Translations under genes and position numbers: made by a program | Shown: positions 44,502-49,612 of the stretch, in pieces | Numbering within the stretch: the stretch's first letter is position 1 | Layout of the letters: every line of letters starts with the position of its first letter | Notes under the pieces: model-generated | The model's database searches: none | What the model was told of the DNA's origin: nothing | What the model saw: only the letters and a program-made list of their open reading frames with translations | Assembly (NCBI GenBank): GCA_902826815.1 | Contig: CADEGF010000054.1 | Location: 1-49,612, forward strand | DNA: 49,612 nucleotides | Source: an uncultured Mycobacteriaceae bacterium | GTDB taxonomy: Bacteria; Actinomycetota; Actinomycetes; Mycobacteriales; Mycobacteriaceae | Direction: 5' to 3'

Positions 44502-45356
44502 TCACACCCAGCTGTCCGACGACAGCGTGCGCAGGACCCGCGAGAGCATGTCGTCGGTCACCGCCTCCAGCTCCGCAGGGTCATTCGTCGATGCGGGAAT
44601 GCCGAGCTGGTCGGAGATGCCCCGCGCCGCGCGAGTGAGAAAAGGAGCCATCCGAGACAGCCAGCGCGCGGGCACCGCACCGGTCAGCGAGAGTCCGGCG
44701 ACGGTTGCACCGGTCATCGCGATCGGGGCTGCGATGCTGGAGAGCCCGACCGCGAGTTCTTGATCGTCGTAGGCCAGCCCGTGCCGTGATCTGATCTTCG
44801 CCAGTTCCTGGTGCAGGGTGGTGCGGTCGGCGATCGTCGAAGGAGTCCGTTTGGGCAGTACGTCTTCGAGGGTCCGATCGACGTCCTCGGCAGGCAGCTG
44901 GGCCAGCATCGCCTTGCCCAGAGCGCTGGCGTGCGCCGGCGTCCTGCCTGCCACCCGGGTCGGCACTGCGGCGGCGCAGTTGCCGGAAACCTTGTCGAGA
45001 TAAACCACATCCGAGCCGACCAGCACGCCCAGATGTACGACGAGTGTGGTGTCGGCACACAGGCGTTCCAATACCGGCGAGGCGGCACTGCGCAAGTCGG
45101 CATGGTCGCCGCCGCGCGCCGCGGGGAGGGCGGAGGCCGCCAGCCGGTAGCCCTGCGTGCTGTGCTGAAGCAGACCGGCGGAGTGCAGTTGGTTGAGAAT
45201 GCGATGCGCCGACGAGCGAGGCAAGCCCGTGCGCGCCGCCACCTCATCCAGCCGCAGCGGCTTATCGATGCGGTCGAACGCGTTCACTATCAGCGCGATT
45301 CGGCCGACCATCGACGCCGGTGCATCGTCGGTGCCGACGTTCGCAGCAGGTGACAC
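44502..45356 (-). CDS. IclR-family transcriptional regulator
   Basis: GTG 45356 gives 284 aa. The N-terminal winged helix is VNAFDRIDKPLRLDEVAART followed by GLPRSSAHRILNQLHSAGLL; the effector domain includes LVVHLGVLVGSDVVYLDKVS, RTPAHASALGKAMLAQLP and SSIAAPIAMTGATVAGLSLTG. IclR proteins control catabolic genes, so the divergent flavoprotein pair is a likely target. No ribosome site is present; TACAGT ends six bases before the GTG, so the transcript is probably leaderless. Open frame continues upstream but through a terminator-like hairpin. Confidence 0.92.
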   Translation of the reverse strand: MSPAANVGTDDAPASMVGRIALIVNAFDRIDKPLRLDEVAARTGLPRSSAHRILNQLHSAGLLQHSTQGYRLAASALPAARGGDHADLRSAASPVLERLCADTTLVVHLGVLVGSDVVYLDKVSGNCAAAVPTRVAGRTPAHASALGKAMLAQLPAEDVDRTLEDVLPKRTPSTIADRTTLHQELAKIRSRHGLAYDDQELAVGLSSIAAPIAMTGATVAGLSLTGAVPARWLSRMAPFLTRAARGISDQLGIPASTNDPAELEAVTDDMLSRVLRTLSSDSWV

Positions 45357-45371
45357 GTGCTCACTGTAAGG
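45357..45371 (-). promoter_or_regulatory. Leaderless promoter of the IclR gene
   Basis: On the minus strand TACAGT (45368-45363) followed by GAGCAC leads straight to GTG 45356. The hairpin at 45372-45408 sits where the -35 and spacer would be, so termination of the upstream gene and IclR promoter overlap. Confidence 0.5.
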
Positions 45372-45408
45372 CGTCGGCCCCTCCCGCTGGGCGCGGAAGG
45401 GGCCGACG
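45372..45408 (-). terminator. Strong GC hairpin after the phosphatase gene
   Basis: Arms 45372-45387 and 45393-45408 pair over 16 positions with one mismatch or wobble, closing a five-base loop. It begins six bases after the stop of the minus-strand phosphatase gene. No T-run follows, which is common for mycobacterial terminators. Confidence 0.75.
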
Positions 45409-45414
45409 GTGCTG

Positions 45415-46734
45415 TCATGCGGCCGCGTTGCCGCTCTCCCCGGTGCCGGAGTTGTCGGTATTGCCTGCTGTGTCACCGGAGCCGACGGTGGCGGGGGTGG
45501 TGTTCTGGCTCGCGTCGGTTCCACTGGTGGCATCGGCGGTCGTCGCGGGAACCACCTTGTTCCCGCCGCCCAGCACCGTTTTGGCCGTTTTGTCGATGGC
45601 CTTGCTCAGTTCCTTGAGCGTCTGGACCACTTTGTGTGCCGGCTTGGTCACCTTCCTGGTGTTCGAGCTGATGACATTCGTCGTCTTGTCGGCCAGGTCG
45701 GAGCGCGCGGCGTCGGTCACAGCCACATTCGACGCCGACGGTGGGGCAGGCAGCTTGGCGCCCAGTTGGTCCACCTCGTGGGAGACCTTGTTGGACACCG
45801 CGCCTACATACTTGGTTGCCGAGTAGACGGCGTCGGTCGAGGCTTTGACGGCAGCCGTCAGGATCGTCGCCGGGTCGCGGGTGGCGACGGCGGCGGTCAC
45901 CTGGCTCACAGCGGCGGTCAACTGCCGCGACAGCGTCCGTGTCTGAAGCTGCACCTCGGCACCCAATGTCGGCTCGGGGGCGAGCTGAACACCGTTCCAC
46001 TGCACCACTGTCCAGCCGTCCTCTGGGTTGCCCTCGATGATGACGGAGTCGGTGTTGCCCAGTGCGTGGCTGCGCAACAGGTCCAGCTTCTGGTCCGGGG
46101 TGAGGTTGTTGGCGTTCATCAACGTCCAGAACATGATGGAGCCGCCGTGGGAGTAGACGACGACGTTGCGGTCGCCGTTGTCGTACATGGTCTCGAGTGC
46201 ACCGTCGAATCGGGCGTCGAACTCGTTGCCGTTGATCGAGCCCGGTATCGGCAGACTGCGGGCGCCCTGGAACACCCAGGCGAGCGGAATCATGGCGTAG
46301 CCGCTGGCGGCCCCACTTTCCGGAGTGTCCTCGTAGTCGCCTGCCTCGATCTCCTGAAGTCCGGGCAGCACCTGGACCGGCAGGCCAAGGCGTTGCGACA
46401 TCGGGAGGGCAGTCTGCTGCGTCCTGATCATCGTCGAGGCGTAGATGGCGTCGTAGTTGTTGACGGCCAACTCGTTCGCCACGGCTTCGGCCTGTTGGCG
46501 GCCCGTCGCGGTGAGCGGCGGACCCGGTGTCTTGGTGTTGATAAGGCCGGATGCATTGCCTTCGGACTCGGCGTGACGGACCAGCGTCACCCGCATCAGC
46601 TCGGCCGCGGCCGCCGGAACCGCGGCGGCAACGAGCAGCGCGAGCGCGCCCACGACGATGCCGAGATACTTCCAGGTCGCGGCCCAGCGCGGGCGCCGGG
46701 ACGGTGGTGCGCCGGATATGGACGCGTCGATCAT
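45415..46734 (-). CDS. Exported histidine-phosphatase-family protein with repetitive Ala/Thr/Lys tail
   Basis: ATG 46734 with GAGAGGAA upstream gives 439 aa. A signal peptide or anchor spans about residues 22-45 (YLGIVVGALALLVAAAVPAAAA). The phosphatase core follows: MRVTLVRHAESEGNASG (catalytic RHG-type His), AIYASTMIRTQQTA, QEIEAGDYED, and VVVYSHGGSIMFW (second His). From about residue 265 the protein becomes a low-complexity Ala/Thr/Lys-rich region ending in a Gly/Thr/Asn-rich tail, probably a cell-wall-interacting segment. The substrate is unknown. Confidence 0.9.
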   Translation of the reverse strand: MIDASISGAPPSRRPRWAATWKYLGIVVGALALLVAAAVPAAAAELMRVTLVRHAESEGNASGLINTKTPGPPLTATGRQQAEAVANELAVNNYDAIYASTMIRTQQTALPMSQRLGLPVQVLPGLQEIEAGDYEDTPESGAASGYAMIPLAWVFQGARSLPIPGSINGNEFDARFDGALETMYDNGDRNVVVYSHGGSIMFWTLMNANNLTPDQKLDLLRSHALGNTDSVIIEGNPEDGWTVVQWNGVQLAPEPTLGAEVQLQTRTLSRQLTAAVSQVTAAVATRDPATILTAAVKASTDAVYSATKYVGAVSNKVSHEVDQLGAKLPAPPSASNVAVTDAARSDLADKTTNVISSNTRKVTKPAHKVVQTLKELSKAIDKTAKTVLGGGNKVVPATTADATSGTDASQNTTPATVGSGDTAGNTDNSGTGESGNAAA

Positions 46735-46848
46735 GGGGCACATTCCTCTCGCTGTTGTCAGACAGCTCACGGTGAATGCGCAGCGAACTGCGAACAAGGC
46801 GGGGTCTCACTCACCGAGACTCGGCGCGGCCCTTCGCGAACGGACCCT

Positions 46849-46916
46849 AGACAGAACGATCGGTCTTACATGGTCGATGCGTGCTTGCCACACTGACGAG
46901 ACCGATCGTTCTGTCT
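46849..46916. promoter_or_regulatory. Pair of 18-bp inverted operator-like sites
   Basis: AGACAGAACGATCGGTCT at 46849-46866 and its exact reverse complement at 46899-46916 flank 32 bases. Each has a CGATCG centre and AGAC/GTCT ends, typical of TetR-family operators. They lie between the phosphatase gene and the remnant tetR coding sequence, so they are probably the former autoregulatory sites. Confidence 0.7.
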
Positions 46917-46918
46917 CG

Positions 46919-47236
46919 ATCGTCGGCCAGATCAAGAGCTCCGAGTTCCGCGGATGCGCGTTCCTCAACGCGGCCGCCGAGTATCACGATCCCCAGAGCC
47001 GTGTGCAGCGGACCGTGCTCGATCATCGCGAGTGGTTCCAGTCGGTGATGCAGGTCGAACTAGAGCGGCTTCGCCAAGAACCGTCCGAGGCCGCCGGGGC
47101 TCGGTTCTTCGTCATGATCCGCGATGGAGCGATGGCGGCGGGCTTCCTCGCCGACCGCGACGCCGTGTGCGAGGCATTCATGCGCGGCGTCGAGGCGATG
47201 CTGAGCTACCGGCCAATCGCCGATGGAACCCGCTGA
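46919..47236 (+). pseudogene. TetR-family regulator remnant (C-terminal part only)
   Basis: The frame encodes GQIKSSEFRGCAFLNAAAEY, HREWFQSVMQVELERL and FFVMIRDGAMAAGFLADRDA, which match the ligand-binding half of TetR/AcrR proteins that contain the FRGCAFLNAAAE motif. The N-terminal ~90 residues with the helix-turn-helix are missing. The open frame simply continues upstream through the operator repeats, with no start codon and ribosome site giving a DNA-binding domain. This suggests an internal deletion that fused the operator to the middle of the gene. Confidence 0.75.
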
Positions 47237-47244
47237 CAAAAACA

Positions 47245-47259
47245 GTGCCCCCGGCAGGA
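47245..47259 (+). repeat. Left direct repeat (att-like)
   Basis: GTGCCCCCGGCAGGA is identical to the tRNA-Arg 3' end at 48907-48921. After base 47259 the similarity to the tRNA stops (GACC instead of TTCG). Confidence 0.7.
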
Positions 47260-47280
47260 GACCTTAGCGAGTTTTCGAAT

Positions 47281-47326
47281 GAGACGAAGTGAGTACAGAT
47301 GGAGTTATCTGCATACGCTTCGTTTC
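47281..47326. promoter_or_regulatory. Inverted repeat upstream of abiEi (likely operator)
   Basis: Arms 47281-47300 and 47307-47326 match at 15 of 20 positions around a six-base centre. A further related motif, CGTTTCGTTTCG, lies at about 47382-47393. AbiEi antitoxins repress their own promoter through inverted repeats, so this 159-base gap is the probable control region. Nothing else is seen in it. Confidence 0.55.
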
Positions 47327-47418
47327 AGTCCCGTCAAACGCGCCGTGGAACGATTCGTATACAGGTAACATTAGCTGTAGACGTTTCGTTTCGCTCGATT
47401 TGGAGATGGGTGGCCTCA

Positions 47419-47976
47419 ATGAAACCCCTGACTCCGAACACGGCGGAGCTAGCCGGACTGTCGCGCAGCGCGCTCTACCGCCGCGCACATTCGGGTCGGA
47501 TGGACCGCATCGCCCGTGGCATCTACCTGCCCGCGGACGCGTCGGCCGCCGACTGGGATCAGCTTGAGGCCGCCACGCGCCGCCCCGATGCGACGATCTG
47601 CCTGATCTCCGCGCTCGCCTTTCACGACTTGACCGACACGATCCCAGCTGCGCTGGATGTCGCGATCCCGCGGGGGTCGAGGAGACCGGCGAGCACGGGT
47701 GCGATCGCGTGGCATCTATTCGATCGGGCCACATTCGAGATCGGACGCGAGCAGACCACAATCCCAGGATCTGACCAGAAGATCTGGATCTACTCGGCCG
47801 AGCGATCGATCGCCGACGCGTACCGCCTCCGCGGCGAGGTGGGGTACGAGTTGGCGCGGGACGCGCTGCGGGAGTGGCTTCGCCGCGGCGGTAAACCGGG
47901 TCAGCTGATCGGCATCGCATCCCGCCTGCCCCGCGCGAAGACCCCAGTTCTGCAGGCGCTGGAGATGGCTGGGTGA
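47419..47976 (+). CDS. AbiEi-type antitoxin (type IV toxin-antitoxin system)
   Basis: ATG 47419 with GGAGATGGG upstream gives 185 aa. The N-terminal winged helix reads LSRSALYRRAHSGRMDRIAR followed by GIYLPADAS, the usual AbiEi pattern. The rest has ATICLISALAFHDLTDTIP, WHLFDRATFEIG and SAERSIADAYRLRGEVGYEL. It probably represses its own promoter. The toxin gene starts in its stop codon (GTGA). Earlier in-frame codons from 47299 run through the inverted repeat and are unlikely. Confidence 0.88.
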   Translation: MKPLTPNTAELAGLSRSALYRRAHSGRMDRIARGIYLPADASAADWDQLEAATRRPDATICLISALAFHDLTDTIPAALDVAIPRGSRRPASTGAIAWHLFDRATFEIGREQTTIPGSDQKIWIYSAERSIADAYRLRGEVGYELARDALREWLRRGGKPGQLIGIASRLPRAKTPVLQALEMAG

Positions 47977-48859
47977 CCACTGGCGAAGCGATCTTCCGTC
48001 GCATCCAGTCCGCCGCCCGCTCCGCCGCGTCCGACCAGGGGACGGCCGTGCCGACGCAGGGGTACCTGACCCGGCACGTCCTCGAGTCGTTCCTGGATCG
48101 CCTCACCCGTACCCCGCACGCCGACGACTTCGTCCTCAAGGGTGGGATTCTGTTGGCCGCCTATGGCTTTCGGCGGCCGACTAAGGACGCGATGTCAGCG
48201 CTGTCAGCGCCGACGTGACCGTCGATCATCTCGCCAACGTGGTGCGCGACATCGCTGCGGTCTCCGTGGATGACGGCGTGGTTTTCGATCTCGACACGAT
48301 CAACGTGCAGGATATCCGCGAGCAGGCCGACTACCCCGGCCTCCGTGTGCGGGTCGAGGCATCAATCGGAAAGTGGCGGGGTGTCGCCGTCTGGGACGGA
48401 TCCACCGGGGACCCGATCGTGCCGCCGCCGCGGCAGGTGACCATCGAGCGGATTCTCGGCGACCCGATCACTCTGCTCGGTTACGCGCCCGCGACCACGG
48501 TCGCCGAGAAGGGGGTGACGATCCTCGAACGCGGTATCACGAGCACCAGGTGGCGGGACTACGTCGACATCGTCGCGCTCGCCCGTCAAGGCATCGACAC
48601 CGACGAATTGCTCCGATCGGCGCGGGCTGTCGCGCACCACCGTGGGGTTACGCTCGAACCCGTCGCGCCTCACCTCGCTGGATATGGCCCAGTCGGACAA
48701 GCGAAATGGGCTGCATGGCGCCGCAAGGAGCACCTCGAGTCCGCCTGTGAAGAGAACCTCGACGACCAGGCTGCCCTGGTGGCCTCCTACCTCGATCCCA
48801 CCTTTGAGACGGTGACTGACAACGGAACCGCACCAGAGCAACCGGCTGAAGCAAATTAG
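47973..48859 (+). pseudogene. AbiEii-type nucleotidyltransferase toxin, frameshifted
   Basis: GTG 47973 overlaps the antitoxin stop. The first frame reads VLKGGILLAAYGFRRPTKDA and then leaves the family pattern at 48191, stopping at 48218. Restoring one G (GCGATG to GCGGATG) would read TKDADVSA and continue in the frame of TVDHLANVVRDIAAVSVDDG to a stop at 48859, total ~295 aa. The break is in the GG...TKDxD nucleotidyltransferase motif. The downstream part (LGDPITLLGYAPATTVAEKG, RWRDYVDIVALARQG) matches AbiEii. Either an inactivating mutation or a sequencing error. Confidence 0.8.
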
Positions 48860-48906
48860 GACGACCCGAAGCGTTGTGAAGCCTGGCTAATTATCACCGC
48901 TGAGCT

Positions 48907-48921
48907 GTGCCCCCGGCAGGA
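48907..48921 (+). repeat. Right direct repeat (att-like), within tRNA-Arg 3' end
   Basis: Same 15 bases as 47245-47259. It covers the discriminator base and acceptor-arm 3' strand plus part of the T-stem on the minus-strand tRNA. Confidence 0.7.
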
Positions 48922-48980
48922 TTCGAACCTGCGACACCAGCTTTAGGAGAGCTGTGCTCTATCCCCTGAGCTACGAGGGC
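48908..48980 (-). tRNA. tRNA-Arg (anticodon CCT)
   Basis: On the minus strand the 73 bases fold as a complete cloverleaf: acceptor GCCCTCG with CGGGGGC (one G-U pair), D-arm GCTC...GAGC, anticodon stem CAGCT/AGCTG with loop CTCCTAA giving anticodon CCT (arginine, AGG), T-stem GCAGG/CCTGC with loop TTCGAAT, discriminator A. CCA is not encoded. Confidence 0.96.
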
Positions 48981-49005
48981 GGGGACGCTGGGAGCTTACT
49001 AGTTC

Positions 49006-49299
49006 CTAGTTCGCCTGCGACGCGCCCGCCGAAACGAGCAGCGGTCCCCATTCATACCGGGCGATGGCGATCGCGCTGTAGTCGTTGTTACCGTCGCTCG
49101 CGGCAACCGCGGCAACCGCGGCAACCGCGGCAACCGCGACGAGCGCGCGAGCCACCCGCAGCGGCGGTACGTGGTGGCGCCCAGCCGCCTCCAGGATCTC
49201 GTAGAACGCCTCGTCGGTCGTGCATCGGCGCAGTCCGACCAGGACTCCCTCCGCCCTGGCCAACGTGCGCGCATCTGCTTGGCTTGACGGCATCTCCAT
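49006..49299 (-). CDS. ANTAR-like small protein with tandem Ala-Val-Ala repeats
   Basis: This encodes 97 aa from ATG 49299. The N-terminal 55 residues (ARAEGVLVGLRRCTTDEAFY, EILEAAGRHHVPPLRVARAL) resemble an ANTAR RNA-binding domain, which in mycobacteria regulates transcription antitermination. Then four AVA repeats come from the 9-bp tandem array, and the tail ends GASQAN. It lacks the sensor domain that normally precedes ANTAR, so it is a stand-alone or truncated copy. The ribosome site is weak. Confidence 0.6.
   Translation of the reverse strand: MEMPSSQADARTLARAEGVLVGLRRCTTDEAFYEILEAAGRHHVPPLRVARALVAVAAVAAVAAVAASDGNNDYSAIAIARYEWGPLLVSAGASQAN
49101..49136. repeat. Four tandem copies of a 9-bp unit (CGGCAACCG)
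   Basis: Exact tandem repeats, in frame in the minus-strand gene, coding Ala-Val-Ala each. Multiples of nine keep the frame, so copy-number changes would lengthen or shorten the protein without breaking it. Confidence 0.95.
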
Positions 49300-49555
49300 G
49301 GCGAAGGAAACTTCCCCCTGCGGGCCCGGTCAAAACCGTAAGCCCGCTTATCGCAGCTCGGCGATGACCTTCGAGAGTCGTTCAAGGCTGATGGCGGAAG
49401 GACGCGGCGTCTGGCGCGCGAAGCCACTGCCGCAGGAATGGCGCCGGCGCGTCCCGCTCCCATGCCGGGGAGACCATCAGCTCATTGTCAACGATGAGCC
49501 GAAGTGAGCGGAACGCGCCGACGAAATCAATTGTCAGGCAGCAACTGTGCGGGCC
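49300..49555. other. Intergenic stretch without a supported gene
   Basis: These 256 bases hold the upstream region of the minus-strand ANTAR-like gene. A plus-strand open frame ending at 49507 (LPQEWRRRVPLPCRGDHQLI) has no ribosome site and might be a decayed gene fragment; I cannot assign it. Confidence 0.4.
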
Positions 49556-49612
49556 TCAGTTCATGTTCCAGGCTTCGCCGTAGGTGGTGACGCTGTCACC
49601 GGTGCTGGCGAT
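49556..49612 (-). CDS. C-terminal end of an unidentified minus-strand gene (partial)
   Basis: The frame is open at the right edge of the window and ends IASTGDSVTTYGEAWNMN with TGA at 49558-49556. Eighteen codons are too few to identify a family. Confidence 0.5.
   Translation of the reverse strand: MASTGDSVTTYGEAWNMN

Larger units (their letters stand above)
47245..48921. mobile_element. tRNA-Arg-associated islet with AbiE-type toxin-antitoxin pair
   Basis: The islet is bounded by 15-bp direct repeats at 47245-47259 and 48907-48921. The right copy is the 3' end of a tRNA-Arg gene on the minus strand, so the insert lies on the 3' side of the tRNA, as expected for integration at a tRNA 3' end that keeps the tRNA whole. 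It holds only the antitoxin gene, the frameshifted toxin gene and their promoter, with no integrase, so it is either a remnant or mobilised in trans. Confidence 0.65.

Noticed and set aside
45473-46810. 445-codon minus-strand frame overlapping the histidine phosphatase gene
   Set aside because: Arg-rich translation without motifs; the other frame has a signal peptide and RHxE phosphatase motif.
48191-48218. Programmed frameshifting in the toxin gene
   Set aside because: No slippery heptamer or downstream hairpin is evident at the break; a simple one-base loss explains it.
49101-49136. Short repeats as a CRISPR array
   Set aside because: Nine-base units are directly adjacent with no spacers.

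Overview
The window is high-GC actinobacterial DNA, most probably from an environmental, fast-growing Mycobacterium (Mycolicibacterium). This rests on recognising mycobacterial forms of NuoB (with its TTG start), NuoG, CtaD, the FdxC-type 7Fe ferredoxin and the response regulator next to nuo in M. tuberculosis (Rv3143 type). No database search was run; names rest on motifs, lengths and gene order.

Region 1 (1-12573, + strand) is the distal part of a [NiFe]-hydrogenase operon: the C-terminus of the large subunit, its endopeptidase, a small protein, a TPR protein, a NifU-Rieske fusion, an NHL-repeat protein, HypF, a two-domain protein ending in a HypC-like domain, a GmhA/SIS protein, HypE, HypC, HypD and two uncharacterised proteins. 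The order resembles the huc (high-affinity uptake hydrogenase) locus of mycobacteria. Most genes overlap by 1-4 bases. HypA and HypB are not in the window.

Region 2 (12714-27968, + strand) is a complete 14-gene NADH dehydrogenase I operon, nuoA-N. A 20-bp-arm palindromic element lies between nuoF and nuoG.

Region 3 (27989-31338) holds Calvin-cycle genes: class I fructose-bisphosphatase and phosphoribulokinase on the minus strand, and on the plus strand a response-regulator-like protein and ribulose-phosphate epimerase. Transaldolase follows at 38 kb. RuBisCO and transketolase are not in the window. Together with regions 1 and 2 this suggests H2 oxidation linked to the quinone pool, complex I, and CO2 fixation.

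Region 4 (31344-42411) is a redox/stress neighbourhood. It carries three related winged-helix regulators with C-terminal cysteines that resemble iron-sulphur sensors, a 7Fe ferredoxin, a DUF2249 protein, a second cytochrome aa3 subunit I, a VOC protein, DUF488, a GTP cyclohydrolase I, a DoxX-like protein, a small alarmone synthetase, a DUF5994 protein and a slipin. Several promoters look leaderless, and a 15-mer promoter element is shared by two units.

Region 5 (42425-46734) has a divergent pair of acyl-CoA-dehydrogenase-fold proteins, an IclR regulator and an exported histidine phosphatase. Region 6 (46849-49612) has a tetR remnant with its operators, then a 1.66-kb islet with an AbiE-type toxin-antitoxin pair (toxin frameshifted) between 15-bp direct repeats, the right copy being the 3' end of a tRNA-Arg(CCT) gene. 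The window ends with an ANTAR-like protein containing a 9-bp tandem repeat and the last 18 codons of a minus-strand gene.
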